Source: Burkholderia sp. lig30 (lineage in GTDB: Bacteria > Pseudomonadota > Gammaproteobacteria > Burkholderiales > Burkholderiaceae). From it: a stretch of DNA of 64,000 nt. The stretch is from the NCBI RefSeq assembly GCF_000687455.2, contig NZ_JGVW01000053.1, positions 62,001 to 126,000 of the forward strand, given 5' to 3'. The notes under the pieces were generated by a model, which did no database searches, was not told the origin of the DNA, and saw nothing but the letters and a program-made list of their open reading frames with translations. The position numbers were made by a program, and so were the translations under genes. Position 1 is the first letter of the stretch. Each line of letters opens with the position of its first letter. Below, piece after piece: positions 1-8,943 of the stretch.

Positions 1-589
1 CGGTTCAAATGATCGGAGTCCGTGATATTCCGGCCGCAAAGCGCTGTCGATGAAGGACGTGCAGCGCTTCGCGGAACGGTTGATGTCCAGGTATCCGGGG
101 CGACGAATGCATCATCCTGCCTTGCCCCCCTTCACGCTTTACATTGGATGTCTTGAGCTTGACTTTTCATGACAACAGCACAGCTCTGTTCATCGAGCGA
201 GCGTCAAGGCGATGCTGGCTCATGGCGTCACGCGCGAAGTGGCAGCCTGAACGTCGGCAGAGGCTGCGTGCGCTTCACGGCACCCGCGTGCTGGCCATCC
301 TTGAACGGATGCGGGTCACGCATCCGTCGTCGGTCATGCCATCAAGCCTGCTGGTGCTTGGGGAAGAGGTGGCCGTCGAGAAAATTCATGGCGGTCTCCA
401 GGGGAATGGCTGCTGTCGATTCAGCAGCGGATGTCATCCGCGAGGCCGGCACGCACGGTCTTGCACCGCGCGTCCGGCTTCGATCCATTCCCCCTGTATC
501 CGGAGTACCCGCCCGCCCCGCTTGTCGATCGGGGGCAATCACTGGCCTGGCTGGAACAGGGCCGCATGACGCGGCAATTCAGTCCGCGC
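1..589. other. Non-coding or degenerate stretch, no gene recognised
   Basis: This left edge of the window holds only short overlapping open frames on both strands. None has a recognisable motif, a convincing ribosome binding site or a plausible protein composition. It lies beyond the stop codon of the minus-strand hydroxyacid dehydrogenase. It may contain decayed sequence, but I could not identify a parent gene. Confidence 0.5.
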
Positions 590-1828
590 TCAAGCAAGCG
601 CGTCGCGGCCGATCTCGTCGACCGTAGTCGCGCCGAGCATCGCCATGTTTCTGTCGACTTCGTCCCGAAGCAGGCCGATCGCGTGTCGCACACCCGGTGC
701 GCCGCCAACGGCCGCGGCATACATGAACGGGCGCCCGGCGAAGACGAAACGGGCCCCGAGTGCAAGCGCCTTCAATACATCCGCGCCACGCCGGATGCCG
801 CTGTCCATCATCACGACCAGATCGTTTCCGACCGCATCACTGATGCCCGGCAGCACCTGCAACGGCTCGACCGCGCCATCCAGCTGGCGGCCGCCATGGT
901 TCGAAATAATGATGCCGTCCGCGCCGATGGACGCCGCACGCCGTGCGTCCTCGACAGGCAGGATGCCCTTGATCACGAGGTTCCCGCGCCAGCGCTCGCG
1001 TATCCGGGCGATGTCCGCCCATGAAAGGTGATCGCGGCCCGTGGTATCACGTATGGCCGAAGCAGACAGCATCGGCGCACCCCGCGTCGCGAACGAATTT
1101 TCGAAGTGCGGCATCCCGTGGTTGATCAGCGTCCGCAGGAACGTGCCGCAGAGCCACCGCGGCCGGGCGAGCCCGTCCATCGCCAGGCGAAGCGACGGGC
1201 GTAGCGGCAGGGAGAAACCGGTGCGTACGTTGTTCTCCCGGTTCGCCCATACGGGAATGTCCACCGTGACGACGAGCGTCGGGAAGCCCGCGGCCTTGAC
1301 CCGGTCGATCAATGCGTCGCGGCGCGCGGCATCGCCGGGAAGATAGGCCTGAAACCAGGTTCCCGGCGCGGCGGCATGAACCGTCTCCATCGGAATCAGC
1401 GACGTGCCGCTCATGATCGCGGGAATATTGTCGTCCTGCGCGGCCTGAGCCAGCGCGATGTCGCCCCGATAGGCCGAAATGGCGCTGATCCCGACCGGAG
1501 CGATGCCGAACGGCGACGCGTAGGTACGGCCGAAGATCGTCGTTTCCTGCGATCGGCGAGACACGTCGACGAGCACCTTCGGACGGAATTTCAGGCGCTC
1601 GAATGCGTCGCGATTCGCCGCGAGGGACAGGCCGTCCTCGGCGGCGCCGGACACATACCCGAACAGCGGGCGGGGAAGAAAGCCCCGGGCTGCCGCCTCG
1701 AAGTCGGCCAATGACAGGATCTTGCGGAGCCGTGCAGGGGCATCGCGCTTCACACCGTACGCGGCCTGGCTTTGCTGCCCGGCAGGCGGGATCAGCTGGG
1801 CGCCGGTGGCGCCGGGGTGATCGTTCAT
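590..1828 (-). CDS. FMN-dependent alpha-hydroxyacid dehydrogenase (LldD/glycolate oxidase family)
   Basis: About 412 residues, the usual size for FMN-dependent 2-hydroxyacid dehydrogenases. The family signature SNHGGRQ with the catalytic His sits near residue 311, and the FMN phosphate-binding DSGIRRGADVLKAL segment follows. FGYVSGAAED near the N-terminus carries the conserved Tyr. The ATG at 1828 was chosen because GGAGA stands just upstream; a longer frame upstream lacks a good ribosome site. It lies 85 bp downstream of a glutarate hydroxylase gene on the same strand, so the likely (inferred) substrate is L-2-hydroxyglutarate, the product of that enzyme. L-lactate, glycolate or mandelate are alternatives the sequence alone does not exclude. 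Confidence 0.85.
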   Translation of the reverse strand: MNDHPGATGAQLIPPAGQQSQAAYGVKRDAPARLRKILSLADFEAAARGFLPRPLFGYVSGAAEDGLSLAANRDAFERLKFRPKVLVDVSRRSQETTIFGRTYASPFGIAPVGISAISAYRGDIALAQAAQDDNIPAIMSGTSLIPMETVHAAAPGTWFQAYLPGDAARRDALIDRVKAAGFPTLVVTVDIPVWANRENNVRTGFSLPLRPSLRLAMDGLARPRWLCGTFLRTLINHGMPHFENSFATRGAPMLSASAIRDTTGRDHLSWADIARIRERWRGNLVIKGILPVEDARRAASIGADGIIISNHGGRQLDGAVEPLQVLPGISDAVGNDLVVMMDSGIRRGADVLKALALGARFVFAGRPFMYAAAVGGAPGVRHAIGLLRDEVDRNMAMLGATTVDEIGRDALA

Positions 1829-1913
1829 CTGTGTCTCCACGATCTGACTCTTCAAATGGCCAGGCGCCCGCATTCGATACGCTCGCCGCGCACCGAACCG
1901 GGCGCCTGCGCCG

Positions 1914-2843
1914 TCATTGCGCGAACGTGCCGCGTTGCCGCATCAATTCCCGGAACAGCGCTTCGTTTCGCTCGAACGGTGCGCGACCGTGGACGTAGAA
2001 AGCGTTGTTCAACACGACCAGATCGCCGGCCGGCAGGACGACCTCCTTCGTACCCGGCGATGCTTCCATCGATGCCGACAGTTCATACAGATAGGCGGCC
2101 TCCTCACGGTTGGCCGGCTGCACGAACTGGTCGATGAACGACATCGACAGACCGAATTCGCCCTGGAAGAAGATCGGGCGCTCGATCTTCTCGCTGACGT
2201 TCTTGGAGCCGGGCGCCCTGTACATGAACGGCCGGGTCGCGAGCCGGTGATTCACGAAATGCTCGCACTCCTCCCAGTCATCGAGGTGCAGGAACCTCGA
2301 TTCGCCGCCGACCGCGTTCTGCTCGGCGAATTTCATCATCAGCAGCCAATCCGTTGCCTCGCTGACGAACGTGCCGTCGGTGTGCATCGTAAACAGCCGA
2401 TAGGCCTGGCGAAGATAGGAGTCGCTGTCGTCGGTGTGCGTCACCACAAAGCGCGCGTAATAGGTGCCGGACATGGCATCGTGGTTGCCCGGCCCCAGGA
2501 TATGACCGACTGCGGTACCGAACTTCACGTAGTCGGCATCGTCTCGCGACAGGTCCTGAAGGCCGATGGTAAAGCCGCCATGGCAGCGGTCCTTGACCAG
2601 ATCGACCAGCGCCTCGGCGAACGCGTCGCCGAGGCGCCTGACGAGCAGGTCGGCCAGGTGGTAGCGCATGTACGGCACGTACTCGAGATTCTGGACATCG
2701 ATATCCCGGGCGTCCTGCAGGAATCCGGCGAGCGCGTCACGGTCGGCGGTCACATGAACGATTCGATGATGATGCGGGTGCGGCGACAGACGAAAAGGCA
2801 ACGGGCGCGTGGCGCGCACGTTGTCGGCGAGCAGGGCTTCCAT
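1914..2843 (-). CDS. glaH: Glutarate 2-hydroxylase (CsiD/GlaH family, Fe(II)/2-oxoglutarate dioxygenase)
   Basis: A 309-residue protein resembling E. coli CsiD/GlaH along its length, including the blocks HDAMSGTYYARFVV, DWLLMMKFAEQNAVGG, RPFMYRAPGSKNVS and RELMRQRG. The iron-binding facial triad is visible as H154 and D156 in MHTDGTF and H285 in YVHGRAPF. GlaH converts glutarate plus 2-oxoglutarate and O2 to L-2-hydroxyglutarate, succinate and CO2 in lysine/glutarate catabolism. The ATG at 2843 is preceded by GGAG at good spacing; frames starting further upstream lack this. E. coli pairs this gene with lhgO, whereas here an FMN-dependent dehydrogenase follows. The divergent LysR gene is the likely regulator. 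Confidence 0.9.
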   Translation of the reverse strand: MEALLADNVRATRPLPFRLSPHPHHHRIVHVTADRDALAGFLQDARDIDVQNLEYVPYMRYHLADLLVRRLGDAFAEALVDLVKDRCHGGFTIGLQDLSRDDADYVKFGTAVGHILGPGNHDAMSGTYYARFVVTHTDDSDSYLRQAYRLFTMHTDGTFVSEATDWLLMMKFAEQNAVGGESRFLHLDDWEECEHFVNHRLATRPFMYRAPGSKNVSEKIERPIFFQGEFGLSMSFIDQFVQPANREEAAYLYELSASMEASPGTKEVVLPAGDLVVLNNAFYVHGRAPFERNEALFRELMRQRGTFAQ

Positions 2844-2939
2844 GGTGTTCTCCGTTGAGGCTGAGGGCTCCATTTCAGCTGGTCTCTTTGATATCATCCA
2901 GTGCCAAAGTTCGAATTTTTATTCTGAATTGGAGATTAA

Positions 2940-3827
2940 ATGATCGACGCCCGTCAGCTGCGTTACTTCACGGCGGTGGTGGAGGAACTGCACTTCGCCA
3001 GGGCAGCGGATCGACTGAACGTCGCGCAATCGGCGCTGAGCGCGCAGATTCAACGCCTCGAGCAGGAGATCGGCGTTCGACTGTTGAACCGGAACAAGCG
3101 CCAGCCGGTGACGCTGACCGACGCCGGGCGGTTGTTCCACGCCGAAGCGGTGGCCGCGTTGAGGCATATCGATCGTGCGGATCAGGTCGGACGACTGGCG
3201 GCGAGAGGACTCGCGGGCATTGTCCGGATCGGCTTCGTCGCGTCGGGTGCCAGTAGCGGCGTGCTGTCAGACATGCTCCGCCGGTTTCGCGCGTCGCATG
3301 CGAACGTGCGGATCGAAGTCGTTGCGATGGAGACCCCCCGGCAGTTTGAAGCGCTGAACGACGGCGAGATCGACGTCGGCATCGTGCGGCCGAGGCGCCA
3401 GTATCCGTCCGGCATCGAGGCCGCCATCGTGCACACCGAGCGGCTCATGGTCGCGATGGCGGAGAGCCACCCGTTGGCGGCGCGGCGTCAGGTGTCTGCG
3501 CGCGACCTGAAAGACGAGTCCTTCATCTCCCCCCAGTTCGACGAGAACGAGGGGTTCGGCGCGGTGTTGTCCGCGCTCGGTGCCGCAGGGGGCTTTTCCG
3601 CGTTCCTCGACCATCGCGTGCAGGACTTCATATCCGCGATCAGCCTCGCATCTGCCGGCTATGGCGTCGTCGTCGTCCCCGAGTCGATGCGCCATTTCGG
3701 TCAGCCCGGCATTTGCTATCGACCCGTGAAGGATTTCCCGTTTTCCGTTGACCTGGCCATGGCAAGCAGGCGGCGGGAGCTGTCGCCCGCGGTCCGGGCG
3801 TTTGTCGACGCTGCCGGCCATTCGTAA
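2940..3827 (+). CDS. LysR-family transcriptional regulator, divergent from glaH
   Basis: A 295-residue protein with the N-terminal LysR helix-turn-helix (RQLRYFTAVVEELHFARAA, then AQSALSAQIQRLEQEIG) and a C-terminal periplasmic-binding-protein-like co-inducer domain from about residue 90. The ATG follows GGAG with seven bases between. It starts 96 bp from the divergent glutarate hydroxylase gene, the classic arrangement for a LysR activator of the adjacent operon. In E. coli and Pseudomonas the corresponding genes are controlled by a GntR protein (CsiR), so a LysR here would be a regulator exchange. That role is inferred from position. Confidence 0.85.
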   Translation: MIDARQLRYFTAVVEELHFARAADRLNVAQSALSAQIQRLEQEIGVRLLNRNKRQPVTLTDAGRLFHAEAVAALRHIDRADQVGRLAARGLAGIVRIGFVASGASSGVLSDMLRRFRASHANVRIEVVAMETPRQFEALNDGEIDVGIVRPRRQYPSGIEAAIVHTERLMVAMAESHPLAARRQVSARDLKDESFISPQFDENEGFGAVLSALGAAGGFSAFLDHRVQDFISAISLASAGYGVVVVPESMRHFGQPGICYRPVKDFPFSVDLAMASRRRELSPAVRAFVDAAGHS

Positions 3828-3883
3828 CGCATGGCAAGTCAGCGCCAGGGTCCGCCGGCGTTCATGCGGTTCGCGTGTTCCGC

Positions 3884-5170
3884 TCAGGTCAGCAGCGCCC
3901 TTGCCCAGTGCCCGAAGTATGAGACGAGATACAGGCCGAGGCCGATCAGGCCGCCGACCAGCGTGCCGTTGATGCGGATGTACTGCAGATCCTTGCCGAT
4001 GTTGAGCTCGATCTGCCGCGACATGTCGCGCGCATCCCAGTTGCGGACCGTGTCGCGGATATGGCGCGTCAGGAACGCGGCAAAATCCGGCGTGATCTCG
4101 TGCACGCCCTTCTCGACGTGCTCGTTGAGCGACGCCCGCAACGTGACGCTTTGCGCGAGCCTCGCGCCGAGCCAGCCGCCGAGCGACGCGGCCTGGCGGA
4201 ACAGCATGGAATCGGCGCGCTCGAGATCAGCCTTCAGCCACGCGCGCAACTGGTCCCACAGATCCTTGATGTAATCGTTGAACGCGTCGCCGTCGCGCAG
4301 GTAGCGCTTGATTTCCTCGCCCTTCTCGAGAAAGAGCGGATCGTGCTTGAGCCGCTCGATCAGGCGCGCGACCGTCTCGTCGAAGCGCTGCCGCAACTCG
4401 TGCTCCGGATCCTCGGCGATCTGTTGCAGCACGCGGCTCACCGCGTTGGCGAGCAGCTCGGCGCCGTTTTCGCCGAGCCAGTTGGTCGGCAGGATCTTTT
4501 CGACCGTCGGGTATTGGCTCTTGAGCCAGTCGACGATATACGCGGCGATCACGCTGCGGTTTTCCGGCTTGCCCAGCACGTCGACGATTTGCGCGATGCC
4601 GTCGTTGAGCAGCGCTTGATGGCGGCCGTCCTTCGTCAGCATGTCGAGAATCGCCCCCATCGACCGCGACAGATCGACCTTGCCGATCAGCGCGCGAAAC
4701 GCGTCGCGAAAGAATGCCTGGATGCGGCTGTCGTCCGTCATGTCCAGCGTGAAGCCCATCAGCTTCGTCACGTAGCGGCCGAGCGTCTCCGTGTTGACCG
4801 GCTCGGACAGCCACGCGCCGATCCGATGGGCCGGATCGTGCCGGCGGATCTGCTCGGCGAGCGCATCGGGGCTCAGGAATTTCTCGCGCACGAACGTGGC
4901 GAGGTTGTCCGCGATCTTGTCCTTGTTCTGCGGGATGATCTCCGTGTGGCGCGACACGAACGGAATCGGCACGCGGCGGAACAACGCGACGACGGCGAAC
5001 CAGTCCGCGAGCGCGCCGACCATCGCCGCCTCGGCGACCGCCTTGATGCCGTCCACCCATACCCCGCGCGGCAGGAAGATCGTCGTCACGAACACCGCAA
5101 CGGCGACGAGCAGAAACGACAGCGCGCGGCGCTTGCTTCGGTGCAGTTCGAGGGCTTTGTCTGGCGTCAT
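3884..5170 (-). CDS. DUF445 (YjiN-type) membrane protein
   Basis: A 428-residue DUF445-family protein. An N-terminal membrane segment (about residues 17-34, LSFLLVAVAVFVTTIFLP) is followed by the conserved GALADWFAVVALFRRVP and IPFVSRHTEIIPQNKDKIA blocks. A long, mostly helical middle follows, and a hydrophobic C-terminal segment (VGGLIGLGLYLVSYF) closes the protein. The family is widespread and has no established biochemical function. It is flanked by unrelated transcription units, so context gives no clue. Confidence 0.85.
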   Translation of the reverse strand: MTPDKALELHRSKRRALSFLLVAVAVFVTTIFLPRGVWVDGIKAVAEAAMVGALADWFAVVALFRRVPIPFVSRHTEIIPQNKDKIADNLATFVREKFLSPDALAEQIRRHDPAHRIGAWLSEPVNTETLGRYVTKLMGFTLDMTDDSRIQAFFRDAFRALIGKVDLSRSMGAILDMLTKDGRHQALLNDGIAQIVDVLGKPENRSVIAAYIVDWLKSQYPTVEKILPTNWLGENGAELLANAVSRVLQQIAEDPEHELRQRFDETVARLIERLKHDPLFLEKGEEIKRYLRDGDAFNDYIKDLWDQLRAWLKADLERADSMLFRQAASLGGWLGARLAQSVTLRASLNEHVEKGVHEITPDFAAFLTRHIRDTVRNWDARDMSRQIELNIGKDLQYIRINGTLVGGLIGLGLYLVSYFGHWARALLT

Positions 5171-5425
5171 GGCGGCGGGGGAATCCTGCGATGCCGCCCA
5201 TATTCACCGATTCCGGCAAGCGCTGCAAATTGCCCGGCGCCGGGCCGCCTGTCGTCGGCGGCGGGCACGCGATACGCGGCGCATTGCGTGCCCGCGTCAC
5301 TGGTCCGCTGCTTTCACGCTGCAGCGCTTCCGCGCGCCACGCTCGCGCGTCACCGCCGCGTCACGCGCCCGAACCGCCCGAGCCGCCCGACGCGCGATCG
5401 GGCGGCCCGGGCATCGCGGCCGGCG

Positions 5426-6649
5426 TCAGAGGAACGTCCGCAAGCTCACCGCCGGGTCGGCGAGACGTTCCGCATCGAGCACGGCGCCCGCCGCCATCAG
5501 GCGCCGGCATGCGCCGACATCGCGCCCCGCATCGACCACCGCCGCCGCGACGAGCCGGCACCCGGCATCGAGCCCGTAGACGCCGAACGGGCCGCCGGCC
5601 TGCGGATCGCCGCGCACCACCGTCGTATGCTCCGTGCCGAACAGCCCGAGCATCTGCAGGTTGCAGTCATACTGATCCGACCACAGCCACGGCATCTCCG
5701 CATACGTGTCGTCGCCGCCGAGCAGGTTCGCCGCTGCGACGGCCGGCTGGTTCTCCGCGACCTGCCACGACTCGATCCGCACGTGACGGCCCAGCAGCGG
5801 ATTGAAGTGCATCGTCACCTCCCCCGCCGCGAAGATCGCCGGATCGGTGGTCCGGCAGCCCGCATCGACGCGCACGCCGTTGTCGACATCGAGCCCGGCC
5901 GCCTGTGCGAGCTCGACGTTCGGCACGACGCCGATCCCGACGACCACCACGTCGGCCGCCACGTCGCCGCCGTCCGTCTCGATCACCGCGCCGCCGGACA
6001 CATCGCGCCGGATGCGCCGGGGCGCGGCCGTCAGCCGGAATGCCACGCCGCGTGCCGCGTGCATCCGCTGCACGAACGCGCCGACGACCTCCGGCAACGC
6101 GCGCTGCAGCAGACGCGCCGCCGGGTCGATCACCGTCACGTCGCACCCGAGCTGGCGCGCCGCCGCCGCGACCTCCAGCCCGATGAACCCGCCGCCCAGC
6201 ACCGCGATGCGCCGCCCCGGCGACAGCTCGGCGCGCAGCGCGCGGGCATCGGCGAGCGTCCGCACGTAATGGAGCGGCACGCCCGCCTCCACCGGCCCGG
6301 CGAACGTCCGCACGCGCGAGCCGGTCGCGAGCAGCAGGCCACGGTACGGCAGCGTCCCGCCGCCGTCGAGCCGCACGCGCTGCGCGGCACGATCGATCTG
6401 CCCGACCGGCACGCCGAGCCGCAGCTCGATCCGCTGCGCGTCGTACCAGCCCGCATCGCGCACGAATGCGCGCCGCTCGCCGTCGGCGCTCATCAGCGCA
6501 TCCTTCGACAAGGCCGGGCGATCGTACGGCAGCTCGCGCTCCGCGCCGACCATCACGATGCGCGCGTGAGCGTCGCGCGCGCACAGCGCCTCGGCGGCCC
6601 GCCGCGCCGCGTGGCCCGCGCCGACGATGACGATCGGATCAGCCGACAT
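5426..6649 (-). CDS. andAa: Anthranilate 1,2-dioxygenase, FAD ferredoxin reductase component
   Basis: A 407-residue NAD(P)H:ferredoxin reductase of the BphA4/putidaredoxin-reductase type. It has an N-terminal FAD dinucleotide fold (IVIVGAGHAARRAAEAL), a central NAD-binding glycine motif (AVLGGGFIGLEVAAAA) and the FAD-binding IFAAGEV motif. It passes electrons from NADH to the Rieske ferredoxin encoded just upstream. The start at 6649 overlaps the end of the ferredoxin gene by 11 bp, which supports translational coupling. It is the last of four genes in the order andAc-andAd-andAb-andAa described for B. cepacia DBO1. Confidence 0.9.
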   Translation of the reverse strand: MSADPIVIVGAGHAARRAAEALCARDAHARIVMVGAERELPYDRPALSKDALMSADGERRAFVRDAGWYDAQRIELRLGVPVGQIDRAAQRVRLDGGGTLPYRGLLLATGSRVRTFAGPVEAGVPLHYVRTLADARALRAELSPGRRIAVLGGGFIGLEVAAAARQLGCDVTVIDPAARLLQRALPEVVGAFVQRMHAARGVAFRLTAAPRRIRRDVSGGAVIETDGGDVAADVVVVGIGVVPNVELAQAAGLDVDNGVRVDAGCRTTDPAIFAAGEVTMHFNPLLGRHVRIESWQVAENQPAVAAANLLGGDDTYAEMPWLWSDQYDCNLQMLGLFGTEHTTVVRGDPQAGGPFGVYGLDAGCRLVAAAVVDAGRDVGACRRLMAAGAVLDAERLADPAVSLRTFL

Positions 6650-6965
6650 GGATTTCCACCTGCCCGTCGACGATCCGGATCGGATAGGTCCGCACCGGAT
6701 CGGTGACCGGCGCGCACTTCGGCGCACCGGTGCGAATGTCGAACAGTCCCTGATGCAGCGGGCATTCGACGCAGCCATCCTCGACATACCCTTCCGACAG
6801 CCGCGCATGGCCGTGCGTGCAGAGATCGTGCATCGCGAACAGTTCGTCGCCGATCCGGAACACCGCGACGGGTTTCTGGGCGACGACGCGCGCCGCCGGT
6901 TCGTCTTCGGAGAATTCGTCGAGCGCGCCGAGCGGATGCCACTCGGTCAAAGTTGCTTCGGTCAT
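6639..6965 (-). CDS. andAb: Anthranilate 1,2-dioxygenase, Rieske ferredoxin component
   Basis: A 108-residue soluble Rieske ferredoxin. The [2Fe-2S] ligands are visible as CTHGHA and CPLHQG, the CxH and CxxH pair separated by about 16 residues. It carries electrons from AndAa to the oxygenase. The gene lies 9 bp after the small-subunit gene and overlaps the reductase gene, so the four genes form one tight operon. Confidence 0.92.
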   Translation of the reverse strand: MTEATLTEWHPLGALDEFSEDEPAARVVAQKPVAVFRIGDELFAMHDLCTHGHARLSEGYVEDGCVECPLHQGLFDIRTGAPKCAPVTDPVRTYPIRIVDGQVEIHVG

Positions 6966-6974
6966 GTCGGTTCC

Positions 6975-7451
6975 TCAGATCGGGGTGGCCAGCAGCGTCT
7001 GCACGCGCGACGTGTCGTAGATCACGCGCTTGCGCTTGTAGCGCAGCCCGTCGGGCGTACGCACGACCGTGTCGTAATACTTGCCGGCCTGGTAGACGTT
7101 CGATTCGCCGTTGCTGCGCGTCTGCACGACCACGTAGTTGCTCTCGGTGTCGATCTCGCCGTCGCGCTCGGCGACGACCGTCAGGCCCGACGTCATGTGC
7201 CGGTACGTATGCTCCTCGTAGATGTTCGCGTGCCGCAGCGACACCACGCGGTCGCGCAGCATTCGCTGGTTCGTGCAGTGCACGATCCCGACCGGCAGGC
7301 CGAGATCGGCGTTCTCCTTCGGCACGATCTCGTACGTACAGTCCTCGGTGAACATCTCCGGCCACTGTTCGATCCGGTCGTTGTCGAGATGGCCGATGTA
7401 GCGGTTCTGCAGCATGTAAAGCTCGAACCAGGTCTTCATGTCTTCCGTCAT
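6975..7451 (-). CDS. andAd: Anthranilate 1,2-dioxygenase, small (beta) oxygenase subunit
   Basis: A 158-residue ring-hydroxylating dioxygenase beta subunit (NTF2-like fold). Typical family blocks are ENADLGLPVGIVHCTNQRM and HTYRHMTSGLTVV. It has no redox centre and forms the alpha/beta oxygenase with AndAc. The ATG at 7451 lies 14 bp after the large-subunit stop; a longer open frame continues upstream through the large-subunit gene in another frame and is not real. A second Met four codons in is an alternative start. Confidence 0.9.
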   Translation of the reverse strand: MTEDMKTWFELYMLQNRYIGHLDNDRIEQWPEMFTEDCTYEIVPKENADLGLPVGIVHCTNQRMLRDRVVSLRHANIYEEHTYRHMTSGLTVVAERDGEIDTESNYVVVQTRSNGESNVYQAGKYYDTVVRTPDGLRYKRKRVIYDTSRVQTLLATPI

Positions 7452-7465
7452 TTCGCGCTCCCGCT

Positions 7466-8737
7466 TCAATAGCCCATCAGCTTCTGATACCCGACCCAGA
7501 ACTTGCGGATCAGGCTTTCGGTGATCACCGTGTCCTGCTGGTCCGGATTGCCGCGCGACATCTCGATCACCGACGTCGCGTCGCCGTCGCGCACCGTGCC
7601 GCGCTGCACCAGCTCGGTCGCCTCGGTGTCCTCCATCGAGATGTAGCCCGCCGGCCCGACGAGGTTCGCCTGCTTGATCCGCAGCGCGCGCAGCTCGGGC
7701 GTGTCGTCCGCATAGCCGAAGAAATGGAAGATCAGCTCGAAGTTGTCCGGCCCTTTCGGCAGGATCTGGCGTGCGACCAGCGTGTTGTGGATCTGCTGGA
7801 CGACGAGCTGCGGAAAGATCGGCTGGATATGGTTCGTGCAGTCCTCGTCGTATTCGGACACGAGGTCGAGGATCGATTCGTCTTCCAGATGGAAGCCCTC
7901 GTCGAACGAGCGGATGTTCTGCTGCTTGTAGGCGGCCGACGTATCGTCGGCCGTCTTCGTCACGGTGATGATGCTGTGCAGGCCGTGCGTCGCGTCGGGA
8001 ATCGAGCGCGCCTTCATGCCGACCCGGAAGATGTTGAAGGTCGTATGGAACAGATGCAGCATGCTCGCGTGATACGGGTCCTTCACGTTCTCCAGGTACA
8101 GCTTCCAGTTCGACTTCGAATACTGGCGCGTGCAGCCAAGATATTCGATCGGCTTGTGGAAGATCCGGTCGATCCACGGGCGCATCTGCTCGCCGAGATA
8201 GTCGAGCAGCGACCCGACCGTGTCGCTGAAGGTCGCGAACACGAGCCCGCGATAGCTGTCGACGCGCAGCTGGCGCAGCGCGTGCTGCTTCGGATCGAAG
8301 TCGGCCGGCATCCCGGTCATGCCCTTCTGGCCGCGCCGGAACGGCACGCCGAGCAGGTTGCCCTGGTTGTCGAAGCTCCACTGGTGGTAGACGCAGGTGT
8401 GCGAGCTCGCATTGCCGCGCGCCTTGCGGCACACCTGCGCGCCGCGATGCGCGCAGCGGTTCACCCATGCGGCGAGCGAACCGTCCTCGGCGCGCGTGAC
8501 GACGACGGGCGTGTCGCCGACGAACGTGCTCTTGAAATCGCCCGGCTTCGGGATTTCCGCTTCCAGCGCGACGAAGTTCCACGTCGGGCCGCGGAAGATC
8601 CGCTCCTGCTCGCGGTCGTAGACGGCGCGCGAGCTGAAGACCTTGTACGGCACGCGCGAGCCGTCGTCGTGCGGGAATCTCACGTCGGACGCGTCGTCGC
8701 GTTCCTTGATCCATACTGGCGATTCGATCTGTTCCAT
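7466..8737 (-). CDS. andAc: Anthranilate 1,2-dioxygenase, large (alpha) oxygenase subunit
   Basis: A 423-residue Rieske non-heme iron oxygenase alpha subunit. The N-terminal Rieske motif is CAHRG followed by CVYHQW. The catalytic iron region ENVKDPYHASMLH supplies the bridging Asp and the two His ligands. Together with AndAd it converts anthranilate to catechol, releasing CO2 and ammonia. The ATG at 8737 has AAGGAG seven bases upstream; the 36-codon longer frame is unsupported. The assignment to anthranilate rests on the exact gene order and the divergent AraC-type regulator known from B. cepacia DBO1; a related aromatic acid is possible but less likely. Confidence 0.9.
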   Translation of the reverse strand: MEQIESPVWIKERDDASDVRFPHDDGSRVPYKVFSSRAVYDREQERIFRGPTWNFVALEAEIPKPGDFKSTFVGDTPVVVTRAEDGSLAAWVNRCAHRGAQVCRKARGNASSHTCVYHQWSFDNQGNLLGVPFRRGQKGMTGMPADFDPKQHALRQLRVDSYRGLVFATFSDTVGSLLDYLGEQMRPWIDRIFHKPIEYLGCTRQYSKSNWKLYLENVKDPYHASMLHLFHTTFNIFRVGMKARSIPDATHGLHSIITVTKTADDTSAAYKQQNIRSFDEGFHLEDESILDLVSEYDEDCTNHIQPIFPQLVVQQIHNTLVARQILPKGPDNFELIFHFFGYADDTPELRALRIKQANLVGPAGYISMEDTEATELVQRGTVRDGDATSVIEMSRGNPDQQDTVITESLIRKFWVGYQKLMGY

Positions 8738-8943
8738 ATCGGACTCCTTGTTGATCCGGTGCCGTTCACCTGATGGAGCCGATTTTTGAAAGGCTAAAAT
8801 TCGCCGTCTATCCGGAAACTGCGATTGCGGCATTGCAGTATCCACTTCCGGCGGCTTTCTGCGCTACGATGGCGACACTCGTCGCGCGATGCCCGGGCCG
8901 GACGCAATCGTCTGACCGATGCACGCGCCCATAAGCGAGGCTC
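8738..8943. promoter_or_regulatory. Divergent andAc / andR promoter region
   Basis: This 206-bp space separates the anthranilate dioxygenase operon from its divergent AraC-type regulator, so it should hold the AndR binding site. Two related motifs, one beginning CTATCCGGAA near 8811 and one beginning GTATCCACTT near 8838, might be half-sites, but the similarity is short. No strong sigma-70 elements stand out. Confidence 0.4.
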
